64,000 nucleotides of DNA from the NCBI GenBank assembly GCA_024509875.1, contig JAMPIV010018953.1, positions 92,771 to 156,770 of the forward strand, written 5' to 3'. Made by a program: the position numbers and the translations under genes. This document shows positions 13,701 to 25,320 of the stretch, one piece after another. The notes under the pieces are model-generated. The model saw only the letters and a list, made by a program, of their open reading frames with translations, was not told where the DNA came from and did no database searches. Position 1 is the stretch's first letter. Each line of letters starts with the position of its first letter. The DNA comes from Oreohelix idahoensis. Its lineage: Eukaryota > Mollusca > Gastropoda > Stylommatophora > Oreohelicidae.

Positions 13701-14105
13701 ATTCTCTTCAGGCGACCATTGTCCTCTCAAGGCTGTGTGTGGTCCCGGTTGCCGGGTCCTCCCAGCGAAGTGGAAGCAGCGAATGGGTGTTGTGCCAGTA
13801 CCAGATTGCTCTTTTTCGCGGACCTTCGGTCCCGAGAGAATTTTGGCTGGAGGCGTCTCGGTAGCGAAGTGGTTTTATAGCGGCAGTACACACGAGGGCA
13901 AGTTCGGGGCACAGCGGATTGATCAACCGCTTGCTTGTCACATTGATTACGGAAACAACAATTAATATTCTGTTGTACCAATAAACGCCTTTAGGCGTAA
14001 CGGAACAACGGATAATTTCTTGTTGCCCTAAGACGCCGCAAGGCGTAATGGCCACTGACTGCTTGGTCGGTCTTTGGCTAAGGACGGAAGAAGAAGAAGA
14101 ATAAT
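13700..14105 (+). repeat. SINE-like repeat with RTE-type 3' tail
   Basis: The last 200 bases (13907-14105) match the reverse strand of 51045-51265. Both contain gattacggaaacaac, then two successive hairpin units of the type gacgccNNNaggcgt, then tggccactgactgctt, and end in a gaagaagaag tail. The same final block follows the C-terminal codons of the RTE-like LINE at about 60755-60830. A short non-coding body sharing a LINE tail is typical of a SINE moved by that LINE. The upstream part (13700-13906) is GC-richer than its surroundings and probably belongs to the repeat. Confidence 0.6.
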
Positions 14106-15824
14106 TAAATTGGTACCAAAAGGAAAATAATAAAACCCAAAATGAGTATATACATATGTAATGGGCTCATGCCACTTAAATACATCGTAACTTTACATGT
14201 TATAGAAAAAATATTGCCCTGGTTGGTGGATGAATAATCTTGAAATGATTTGTAAGTTATTTTAACTACAAAATAGATATTCATTGGTTCTAAACAAATT
14301 CCTCCTATAAAGTTATTTACAATGAGTAACACCAAAGAACAATCTCTACACATTACTGAATACTGAGTAAGTGGATTTTTAAAAAATGTAAGTTACCTCT
14401 AGCAAACTTTGTACAGGCTAGTAACTAGGCATATAATATATAAACGGTGTAAGTGCTTACCCGGAGACACTAGGAAATAAACTAGAGTCCCGTGCGCTGA
14501 GATATTGAGTCATTTTTCATACATTGGTAGGAAATTTCAGTTTTTAACTCTACTCTAGTGGTCGGGTTCAGAATGTAATGTGTCCACTAGTCTACAACTA
14601 CATCCTTTATAGTTAAATGTTATTGCTTTGACCCTAACACCTGGCGCGCGTCGTTTAGCACGTGCATTAGCGATCGGTACATCCAAGATGTCATGTTTCT
14701 CTGATTAAACCAACAGTTTAGTTTGATCGGAAAGATCGTAGACACGAGTTTCCCCGAGAACGAGTAAAGGCTACCATGCAGGCGGGGTGTTAGGTAATGT
14801 TATTCTACTAAAACCCGGTCGCTGGCAGGAAAATGGCGTAAGACTTCAGCGTTGGGTTTCCTGGAGACAGTTCTCAGAGGAATATTAAATGAGCATTAGA
14901 CGGAAGTCAAATAAGAAAGTACCAGCTGCCTTCTTTTCACTCAGCGGCCAGCGGCTGTCTGACAACCACACGAGCCAACAAACAGAGTGAATTGACTCCA
15001 GGGAATGTCAAAAATAAGACTGACGCTGGCGGAGTGAGGAATTTACAACAAAATGAAGGCAAAAAGCAGAGAAGTGGAGACAAAAACCAAAGATTAGAAA
15101 TTCAGACAGGATGAACTCGGCAGGAATTCTGAGCCCAACTCAGCACAATAACTATAAAGTAAAATAAGGCGGAAATAACTTAATTAAAATAAGAAAAATA
15201 ATAAACTGCGAAATATACTTTTTACGTGTGAAAAATGTGATGAATTACCCATCAGTGAACACTTAGTTTATGTTGTTGTTTTAAGTGCACATGGTAACTG
15301 TAGGGAAACGGGCAAGACAATTTGGAATTGCCACGTAAACTAGCGTCACGGCTTGTTTCAACTGCCGTTTTGACTCATATGCTTGGCCGGAAGCCAAACT
15401 GTGTTTTCCTTGGCCGTGAACGAAACTCAGTGTGCCTGAGTTACGGTTTAAACAACCCGTCATGTGATGTCACGTGACAGGATTGAATTTTGGCGCAAAA
15501 AGGGGTTACGAAACGACTAGAGTCTTGGTGACCGTCTTGAAGAGACGTGTTTTGAAGGCTGGCTTTGATTCCGTATTTTTTCGGCAATGGCGGGACAGTG
15601 ATTAGTTGCCATTAGTAATATAGTCCTGGTATATTTATTCTGGCGCGGAACTATTTTGCTCTTCTAAGTTGACAGCTGTATTTGCTGTAATTTTGATTCT
15701 CGATTTGTGAGTGTGTTAGTATTCCAATAAGGAAGTTATACTGTAGCTTGCCTCATCACCCATTATGCTGAGTGGTGGTCAGACTTGACAGTGAGGTATA
15801 GTAGATAGTTTATATCTATCTTAC
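14106..15824. other. No recognisable gene
   Basis: AT-rich, apparently single-copy within the window. I find no ORF with family motifs, no RNA gene and no obvious repeat. It ends at the 4-bp target duplication (ttac, 15821-15824) of LTR element A. Confidence 0.4.
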
Positions 15825-17551
15825 TGTGACAGGGGCTAGGTGTGCCTCACACCCAAGACCCGTGCACTAAGAAAATTTATAAAGGATCGTTTGACAGGGG
15901 TTGCAATTATTGGTTGCTTGCAACCCTCTCAGCAGCAGACTTAACAATTCAAGCAACCCAAAGCCTTATGCAGATCAACATTTAATTCTACCGAACAGAA
16001 CCGAACACCAAACAAACAATCAAACAAACACCCAGTCAGTGTTCATAGACTGTCTGAAAAACAATAAATAAAACAATGTCTAAGTGAACATCAATAGCAT
16101 GGATAACACTTACCATACAGAAAACATGCGCCCACCTGATATCATCAACTATCTCACACACTCATGCGTGTCGTCCAATGCGACTAGTATGGTGTTGTGC
16201 ATGAGGCTGGCAATCGCACCGGGTAACATAGGTTGCTACCGAAACAACTACTGCAAGAGCATCTGAATGCTTCATGCGGAGGCAAACCACACCGGTGGCC
16301 CCATGCTCCCTCAGGAGCGGAGAAGAGAAATATACATCTCCAAGTACGCCCACGTGCTCTCACAAACCATTGTTCACATAACAATAATAATCAACTGGAC
16401 ATAAAATAGTATTCTTCAATACATGTACAACAAATAATCTCAATAATGAGAATTAACTACTACCTCTCAACCGACCCACATCAATACTCGTTCCTGCACT
16501 CTGAACATGTCGTAAGTGACGACTGGTGCGCCTGGCCACAAGCGTGTCGTATATGACCCCTGATGAGATTGGGAACTCATCACATGAACCACATTATTAC
16601 AGAAACAACCACTGTAATAGCATAAAAATGCTTCTGTTGACTTGTGGTGGACACCAGTCGCATTGGTGTTTCCATGCTCCCCCAGGAGCAAACAGAGAAA
16701 CACCTGTCTCAACTTGCCTTACGCAACCAAGGAGTGGCTCTCATCTCACCAGAAATCTAAATGACTATTCTCCCTTCAAAGTAACCACTAAAGATAAACA
16801 GTAGAATAATCAATCATCGTGAAATACGCTCAATACTTTTACATTAAAGAAATAAAATATAATTATTCTCGACTTAAACCAAACTGGAACTAAATACACA
16901 GCGTGTCACCTGGCGTAACATTTACCACGCGGTGCGTGTTTACTCAGACTCGCTAGCGCCGCTTTTTATCACCACGAGGCTGCTATCTTGCTATCGTTAA
17001 TCTTATCTAAATTTCCAGTGAAATAGCCTCACACTATATCTGCCTCTCTGAAGAATGAAATAATCGCTCTTAAACTTTCACATCTATCTATCTACCTATT
17101 TATCTCATTAAACATTAAAATAGCCACATCGATATAATTTCAGAATCCTAGAAAACTAATGCTAATTTAAATTAACTCACGTGCTCAAGGCATTTACAGC
17201 TTGGCTCTGTCTGTCTTCTTCGTCTGTTCTCACTGGGCGGCTGTCTCAACAATAGACCAGTTTCGCCGCTTGCTACCCCTTTTATAAGCCCTGGCCTAAC
17301 CACTCAACTTACTGCGCGCTACGCGTATTAATCTGCACCACACGCGATTATTGCTCTAGAATGCATGAAAACACTGATTTGCACAACTATTTCTAGAGCA
17401 AAAACACAACTAATATGTAGGCTTTATTATGGCCCTGTAATAAATCTGCTTGAAGATAACGGGATGAACAGGCACTAAACCACAGAGACAATATGGCTGA
17501 CCAGATGGGGCCTACGCCGAGAACGACAGATCTCAAGATGGCGCTGTCACA
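15825..17551 (-). repeat. Element A 3' LTR (left)
   Basis: 1727 bp, TG...CA ends. It holds two related internal modules (about 16165-16385 and 16500-16715), both with ctgaatgctt or aaaatgctt and then catgctccc. The second carries a perfect hairpin GATGAG/CTCATC at about 16562-16581. Small open frames here recur in the other LTR only because the LTR is duplicated; they are not genes. Confidence 0.93.
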
Positions 17552-17651
17552 TATTCCCCGCCTGATTTTGTTGTCGTCCCGACAACTACACTAAATCAGG
17601 CACCTCAGTCATATTCCCCAAACCTGGAGGATCACCTTTTCCTTCACTTCG

Positions 17652-19277
17652 TCACAGGTCGTTGCCGGTGACTCTAATGCCCGGACTCGCTCTGTCTGTT
17701 CGTTGGATGATATATGGACCCCCTGTCATTGTGGGAGCACGAACTACAACGTACTCGTCTTCTGACCACATATCACGAATCTCGGATCTCTCAGCGTTGT
17801 GCATTCTCTTCTTCACCAATTCTCCGACCTGTAGTTTAGTAGAACACGACAGCTTGTCACATCTCTCTTTCCGGACTGCTGCAAAACTCTGCAACGGTGG
17901 CTCTGCTCTTACGTGCGCCCCTCGTAGCCTGGAAACGTGTCCTTCAACGAGTTTTAGATGAGTCTCCTCCTCTAAATGTCGACCACTTTTCCTGGCGCCC
18001 TTATGGTGACAGTTGCCACGGCCATCTCTTGGCTTGCACTGTGACGGCAATCTAGATGTGTTGGTACGCCTAGAGAGGGCGCTCTTTGATGGACAAACTG
18101 ATATCAAATGGTCCGGGGACTTACAATGGAAACATCGCTTAGGAAGCGGGCCCTGGGGACACTTGGCTGCCATGTGGTTCGAAAGGTCTCCACGGTTGAA
18201 GCATCTTATTTTCCTAGGCTTCCTCGGTGCCTTGGGTCGCCTCCTGCTACCCTTACATCCCTGGCCGCCTTTGACTTTCTTCCCTGCAATAAGCGCCTCA
18301 CACTCCGGTCGACCACCAACCATCTTTATCTTTGAGTCATTCTGCTCCCCTTCTGTAACCTGACTCCCAGCCGCAGAGGGGTCTAGTTTAACGCATGTGG
18401 GCATCGATTCTGTACGTAACCTAGTTCTCTGCATCTAAAACAACGAACTGTCCTGGTACGTCTCCCCTGCTCCTGAGACATCGCATCAATTTTAGCCTCT
18501 AATTGAGCCACCTGTGCTCTCAGCCGCTCTACTTCTGCGTTTAATGCATGCGTATCTGACAGTCTCTGTTCTTGCCACTTCAACACTGGCAACACAAGCC
18601 CCCAAAGCTGCTTCGACACTGGCAACACCAGCCCCAGAAGTGGGTTCAGTCTCCAAAAACCGTAGGGCATAGTCCCTCACCGACGTGAACGATGCTGTAG
18701 GCTCCTTGATGATCATTTCCTTTGCAAGCTTTCTTAGTAGGTCATCTCTCAGACAAGCAGCAAACTGGTCACGAAGAAAAGATGGCGCTAAAGGAGTGAC
18801 GTTGTTCTGCTTTTGTGCCCTTACAACACTTTCAAACACCTCTTGAATGCGATGGGAGAATTCCCAAAGAGACTCCCTTGCACCTTGCCGGGTAGAGTAG
18901 AACGCGGCCATTACTTCTGGGATGCTCCGACGCTCCCCATACACCCTAAGAATGGAGTGTAGCATTGCTTCTGGGTCATCGTCATCAGCCTGAATCCTCA
19001 GCTCCCTGCGGACACTTGGGATCACACTGTCAAGGATAACATCTGCCTGGTCCTCTTTACTCATCATCCCTACTCTGCAGGCAGCTTTCACCTCTCTGAC
19101 ATATTCCTCGGCCGTAGGACTCGTGCGCTCCCCAAAGCACTGCACCCTCTTGTGAGTAGGTACCACGATGTACTGTACTCGTTCTGGTTGACGATCCAGC
19201 CCTACTACAGGGTCATCCACCTCAGCCACATCTTCGTTATCAGTTCTACTAGCAGCACGTGTGTTGCGTGCCGCCAT
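17652..19277 (-). pseudogene. Gag polyprotein of element A with LIN28-type linker and knuckles
   Basis: Three overlapping minus-strand frames. The first (start taken at 19277, where aagATGG is a good start context, to 18492) is a capsid-like helical region with the blocks RRELRIQADD and FLRDQFAACLRDDLLRKL, usual for Ty3/gypsy and PNMA-type Gag. The second (to 18383) has a leucine-heptad coiled coil (LNAEVERLRAQVAQLEAKID) and a knuckle CFRCRELGYVQNRC in which the expected His is Tyr. The third (18434-17652) has GGQGCKGSRRRPK, a basic linker, then CFNRGDLSNHMAAKC (second Cys is Arg) and CFHCKSPDHLISVC (intact). The order CxGSxRRPK, basic linker, two CX2CX4HX4C knuckles is that of LIN28. No cold-shock core is left; only its last residues seem present. 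Frameshifts lie near 18575 and 18400-18430. Confidence 0.8.
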
Positions 19278-19438
19278 CTTGTTGCTAGTAGAGTTGACTA
19301 GAAATCTTGACAAACTGGATGATCCTGTCCCTCGCCTTGCACTGAACTGGGTGTTCTACTGTTTCGGCTGTTGCTGCTCTGATTGCTGAAGAGTTGCTTC
19401 ACTGCGTGCTGTCTGTCAATCCTGCCGACGACGCCACT

Positions 19439-21164
19439 TGTGACAGGGGCTAGGTGTGCCTCACACCCAAGACCCGTGCACTAAGAAAATTTATAAAGGA
19501 TCGTTTGACAGGGGTTGCAATTATTGGTTGCTTGCAACCCTCTCAGCAGCAGACTTAACAATTCAAGCAACCAAAGCCTTATGCAGATCAACATTTAATT
19601 CTACCGAACAGAACCGAACACCAAACAAACAATCAAACAAACACCCAGTCAGTGTTCATAGACTGTCTGAAAAACAATAAATAAAACAATGTCTAAGTGA
19701 ACATCAATAGCATGGATAACACTTACCATACAGAAAACATGCGCCCACCTGATATCATCAACTATCTCACACACTCATGCGTGTCGTCCAATGCGACTAG
19801 TATGGTGTTGTGCATGAGGCTGGCAATCGCACCGGGTAACATAGGTTGCTACCGAAACCACTACTGCAAGAGCATCTGAATGCTTCATGCGGAGGCAAAC
19901 CACACCGGTGGCCCCATGCTCCCTCAGGAGCGGAGAAGAGAAATATACATCTCCAAGTACGCCCACGTGCTCTCACAAACCATTGTTCACATAACAATAA
20001 TAATCAACTGGACATAAAATAGTATTCTTCAATACATGTACAACAAATAATCTCAATAATGAGAATTAACTACTACCTCTCAACCGACCCACATCAATAC
20101 TCGTTCCTGCACTCTGAACATGTCGTAAGTGACGACTGGTGCGCCTGGCCACAAGCGTGTCGTATATGACCCCTGATGAGATTGGGAACTCATCACATGA
20201 ACCACATTATTACAGAAACAACCACTGTAATAGCATAAAAATGCTTCTGTTGACTTGTGGTGGACACCAGCCGCTTTGGTGTTTCCATGCTCCCCCAGGA
20301 GCAAACAGAGAAACACCTGTCTCAACTTGCCTTACGCAACCAAGGAGTGGCTCTCATCTCACCAGAAATCTAAATGACTATTCTCCCTTCAAAGTAACCA
20401 CTAAAGATAAACAGTAGAATAATCAATCATCGTGAAATACGCTCAATACTTTTACATTAAAGAAATAAAATATAATTATTCTCGACTTAAACCAAACTGG
20501 AACTAAATACACAGCGTGTCACCTGGCGTAACATTTACCACGCGGTGCGTGTTTACTCAGACTCGCTAGCGCCGCTTTTTATCACCACGAGGCTGCTATC
20601 TTGCTATCGTTAATCTTATCTAAATTTCCAGTGAAATAGCCTCACACTATATCTGCCTCTCTGAAGAATGAAATAATCGCTCTTAAACTTTCACATCTAT
20701 CTATCTACCTATTTATCTCATTAAACATTAAAATAGCCATATCGATATAATTTCAGAATCCTAGAAAACTAATGCTAATTTAAATTAACTCACGTGCTCA
20801 AGGCATTTACAGCTTGGCTCTGTCTGTCTTCTTCGTCTGTTCTCACTGGGCGGCTGTCTCAACAATAGACCAGTTTCGCCGCTTGCTACCCCTTTTATAA
20901 GCCCTGGCCTAACCACTCAACTTACTGCGCGCTACGCGTATTAATCTGCACCACACGCGATTATTGCTCTAGAATGCATGAAAACACTGATTTACACAAC
21001 TATTTCTAGAGCAAAAACACAACTAATATGTAGGCTTTATTATGGCCCTGTAATAAATCTGCTTGAAGATAACGGGGTGAACAGGCACTAAACCACAGAG
21101 ACAATATGGCTGACCAGATGGGGCCTGCGCCGAGAACGACAGATCTCAAGATGGCGCTGTCACA
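19439..21164 (-). repeat. Element A 5' LTR (right)
   Basis: 1726 bp, nearly identical to the left LTR. Differences seen by eye include one missing C near 19571, two changes near 20272-20276 and a few transitions near the end. Transcription of the element should start in this copy, on the minus strand. Confidence 0.93.
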
Positions 21165-21477
21165 TTACGATCTGCATTGGTAGCACGCATGTATTTTGTA
21201 TTTCACAACAGTATTATTTGGCTATGTTATATTGCTGTAAATAAAATTAATAGTTGCTGATTAACTCTTCCCTTCTTGTGTCGCCGTTGTTCGGATGGCA
21301 CCCCTTATGTTTACGAATATGTTGTGCTGTCCCGTATAAAGTCCATTCGTGCAGCGGTAATACTGTGTATTCGTATCAGTCGTGTATGCCCCTTTACCAG
21401 TATTTTGCCAACTAGTGTCTTTATGACAAACTATGAATTGCACACCAGAAATTCTGCTTTAACTTTACGATGGGAGC

Positions 21478-21660
21478 CGCGATAGTGCACTTCCTAGCTC
21501 GGTGGTCAATGGTTTGATCCCCAGTTGAGGTGGGTTTTTTTGTAGACCGCAAACGGCTCCGGGGTCGACCCAGCCTCAAACATTGGGTACCATAGAAAAT
21601 CTGGGAAGGTTAAGGCAGCCAGCGTTTGATTTCCTGAAGGAAATTTTTTTTTTTAATTTG
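21478..21660 (+). repeat. tRNA-derived SINE, partial
   Basis: An A-box-like tagctcggtgg (about 21494) is followed by a B-box-like ggtttgatcccc (about 21512) and a body (gcaaacggctccggggtcga, then gggaaggttaaggcagcc) that matches the reverse strand of 45070-45265. The 5' head is shortened compared with the other copy, and the tail is an A/T-rich run. These are RNA polymerase III internal promoter boxes. Confidence 0.75.
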
Positions 21661-23484
21661 AACAGAAACTACAAATACATGTAATTATGGCCGTGGGTAA
21701 TCATTATCTTTGGTAATTGACGTGGAAATGATTTACAGGGAGAATCACACAATGGCATTGAAATCGCACAAAAGTTAAAAGAGAAAAAGTGAACGCCAAC
21801 ACGTGCCTTTTAGATAACTAGTGTTACATCTAGATTGGGTATATAAGCCCGCTCAGGTTCAATTCTGGATTCTTAAAATGTCATAACTGAAAAGACGTCC
21901 AGCGACTGACACACGCTTGTCGATGCCACATGGCCACAGCCCATAGCTGAGAAAAGCAAAGCTGGCTTGCTTGTGAGCTTGTGAGCAGACTTGTATATGT
22001 GATAATCTCAGATCCGTAATATTGTGCCTGAAGTGTATGTTAAACTTATATTAATCGTTGGGTTGCAAGTATTTTGGTGTTATGTAAATTGCTGAAATAT
22101 ATGAATATTAATGTTAGCATTGACTTTGAATTTCCTACTGGTATCTTGGTACTTTAAACCATGTGCTGATAACTGAGATTACTTTCCAAACTGAATATAA
22201 CGTAAACAATCCTGAACAGCATGGCGCAGCTAGTATTTCTTATCAGGACTGCGCAATACTAGCTATAAAAGCTCACAATCATTTTCAGGGCTTAGCTTTT
22301 AATTGCTGGATGCCTAAGCGTTCATTTCCTTTTTCTTCCTCGTCTTCTTCTTCCGCAGCTTCTTCGCTTCCTTCGTTTATTTCGTTTATTTCGTTTAATT
22401 TAAAATTTCTTTGCTGGAATATCTTTAAAAGGACATCACATTTGGTATAACTTAGGACCACAGGAAAGTAATCAAGACAGAATTCTGAAATAAATTGTAA
22501 ATGATGTCTGTAGTCTACCAATGTATTTTATTAATTGTATGACATACTTCTTTGATTGACATGACCACTGCTATGGACTATGTTGTCTAAATGAAGATTC
22601 TTATCAATAGTGGCCCGCCATCAAAGGAGGATCGTCTTGGTGGTAGGAAACAGATACCATAATCTGTGCATATGTTTCAGGTACTTATCCGAGAGAGTCA
22701 CAACAAAAGCTTCTGCTAAAAAGCATAACAGACAGCAATATATGATTCAAGGACCACCTCTGTAATCGCCGGATAGTAGCATTGTGGCTACCTGTCTGTG
22801 TGAACTGGACCTGAATTAAATAAGTACTCCTTACCTTGAAGAAACAAGATCCAGAAGTACCGTAACCAATTTCCCAAAATGATGAACTAAGACATTGACA
22901 CTCTATAATTTTCCAACTTATGATTTGGGTAAACATATATCTGCAATCTTCCTCGTGCGTCACATTTACCTGCGCCAGCCTGTAATTAATTCTGTGTTCT
23001 TCACTTTCTTTCTTTCCCACCACTGACAATATTTGGTATTTTCGATATATTTTGTTCACACTTTCTTCTTTCAATTCTTGTCATGTTGGGGCTTCATCGA
23101 CCATCCTTGCTGATTATTGTAATCAGTAACTTTCGTTTGAACCCATATTAATACCTGGATCTGTGGAGTGAAATGCTGTTTACGCATTCGTCGTAACACA
23201 TTTCCGACCAGACAGTGCATGAGAGCGCCCGATTAATAAGTAAACAGCCTTGAGATGGCCACGGTCGATTGTCTTATCACTGATAATATTTTCTGTCGGG
23301 CTAATTTAAAAAAAAATTAGGAAACCTAGACACCACAACAATATTTATATATTGTATTATTCCTATATTCACACACTGGGATCCTCGCCGGTATTACGGA
23401 GTTCGTGCACTGTGCTGAGATCCTCCTTGAATGATCTAATGGAGGAGATCAGAGCACTGATGGTGTTGTCCGTGTGCAATGAAG
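21661..23484. other. No recognisable gene
   Basis: AT-rich. A 78-residue minus-strand frame (22521-22285) has an acidic Glu-rich stretch but no recognisable domain. A 129-residue minus-strand frame (23074-22685) is also without motifs. I do not call either a gene. The stretch ends at the GTGAT target duplication of the next element. Confidence 0.4.
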
Positions 23485-23489
23485 GTGAT

Positions 23490-24570
23490 TGATGCGTGAT
23501 GCCATATGATGATGGATGGCATCCGCATGTCTGGTTTTGTGTAGTGTGTAGATGTGTTCAGTCAAAACAATGTTCATGCAACAATAACAGGGCAATCCAC
23601 ATAGGACGTCAGTAAACTCACGACGTATAAAGTCAATGAGTCTTGAAACAGCCGTTGACGTTTTTCTTCATTATTTATTGTGGACGCCACAGTGACAAAA
23701 TGGTTACGCAAATGTGTAGGCACATCAACAGTCATTATCACAGCAACATTCAATACAGCAATAAACGGTAGACAGCATTACAATGATGAGTCAGATGCAT
23801 GTTATATTTCAAAGTGCTGTAAATGTAGTCAGGTGAACAACTCCATCCTTTTCTATAACAGCCAGGAGATAACCAGATGTATGAGATCAGTTCACTCTCC
23901 TTAGTTTGACTTCAGCAAGACAGACACGTCTGCCGAAGTATAAATAATGTCCTCAAGAATATCCTCTAGATAATAAAGGTTTTCTAAACCTCGTTCATTT
24001 AACCAAGTAGCAAGTAATGGTCCTTGGTACCTGCATCAACCGATGCAGTACAATGCAGCGACATGTGAGCTGGGAAAAAACATCTCGTGACGACGACTTT
24101 CGCAGACAGGCTATGAATCGAAATCGCTCACGACCCAAAATCAATAGAGTTAATGAAAATGTTAATTTACCTTGCTTTCAAGAAATACAGAAATATCACG
24201 CCTCCCGGCATGTGCAAATACACTAGAGGTATTATCCCGAATAAACGAAATATCCATAAGAGGACTACACATCCCTGACAGAACAAAAATAGCGGAGATC
24301 CCCTCTTCAACGAGGCATCTCTTTCGCCATTCCAAATCGCTCACTCCCACTAGTGGTGGGCGGAAACCGATCGACCAAACAACAAGACAAGTCATGCGCA
24401 GTCCAGCGCAAAAAAATGACCACAGCTCAAAAGTTAACTGCATTCGATACTAACGCGAGAAGACAAATGCTTACCGAGAAAAGTGACTATAGATTTCAAG
24501 CAGTTGTTGCCCTTGCGTTATAAAACAGATATTGAAATAAAACGATGTTGCGAGAATTTATCACGCAACA
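23490..24570 (-). repeat. Copy 1, 3' LTR
   Basis: 1081 bp. On the minus strand it starts tgttgcgtgataaattctcg; its 5' end can fold as TGTTGCG...CGCAACA. The open frames across 23680-24453 are repeated exactly in the other LTR and are not genes. Confidence 0.95.
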
Positions 24571-25320
24571 TATCACCACCTCCTCCCGATAAAAAAAAAA
24601 TGTGGAACATATTTTTTTTTCAATATCAAAGAGCAAGCGATAAGCGGCTCAAAACGCACGAATTATGCGCTGATAATTAATTAAATTGCCAAACAATAGG
24701 CTAATTATAGAGTGTCTGGTGAGGATATACCTCAACAGAAAAATAAATATGTCTCAAAAAATATTCACATCGGGGAGGTGTCACCAACACACATCACGTT
24801 AGCATGTAAACACAATATACGTATGCAAGTTACTATAATCATCATTAAACAGCATACTCTAATATTGTCTTTAAAAATGGATGTACAAATCTGATAGGAA
24901 AATTTAAATAGTACATTCTTTGACATGTAATGACATAAGTACATAGTAAAGTTAAACTACATGACGATCCAGGACATATGCTCTGGTATTCCGAGGGTAA
25001 GTACACAATCTAGAACTCGTAAGGTAAGTCCTCAGCTCAACAATGACATTCTGAGAAAGTACAAGCAATATAATGCTAATTAATAACTAATATGCTTCAT
25101 AAGGTACAATACATTATTAATAATTGTGGCTGTTTAGTAAACTAACGGCCCTTATATTAACTACTCAGTCCTCCTCTATCATTTAAAAAAAACGAACAGA
25201 AGAAGATGACAACAAAGCACGATAGTGTGTACATATAAAGTAAGTACAGATGTGCTAATCTATTGTAGAAATATAGGTGTGTTATGACTCTGTAATATAT
25301 AGAAATATAGGACAGAAGTA

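Larger units (their letters stand above)
15825..21164 (-). mobile_element. Gag-only LTR retrotransposon, family A
   Basis: Two direct LTRs (15825-17551 and 19439-21164) flank a 1.9-kb interior, and the whole is bracketed by the duplication ttac (15821-15824, 21165-21168). LTRs begin TGTGACAGGGG and end CTGTCACA on the plus strand. The interior is transcribed on the minus strand. Just inside the right LTR the minus strand reads tggcgtcgtcggcaggat, the likely primer-binding site. Just inside the left LTR it has a purine tract (caggcggggaata). The interior encodes only Gag-like protein, with no protease, RT, RNase H or integrase. By eye the LTRs differ at about nine positions in 1.7 kb, so insertion was recent. 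This is the architecture of a non-autonomous TR-GAG type element. Confidence 0.9.

Noticed and set aside
16545..16620. Hammerhead-ribozyme-like strings in the LTRs (GTC, CTGATGAG, GAAAC in order; also 39225-39300)
   Set aside because: CTGATGAG is itself the 5' arm of a perfect GATGAG/CTCATC hairpin, and no stem II can be drawn between CTGATGA and a GAAAC with a G-C closing pair. In family A the GAAAC is GAACC. Not a functional hammerhead as read.
16084..16804. Small frames found twice (also 19697-20417)
   Set aside because: Duplicated only because they lie in the LTRs of element A.
23680..24453. Conserved small frames found twice (also 31913-32686)
   Set aside because: They lie in the LTRs and are duplicated with them; there is no codon-level evidence of coding.
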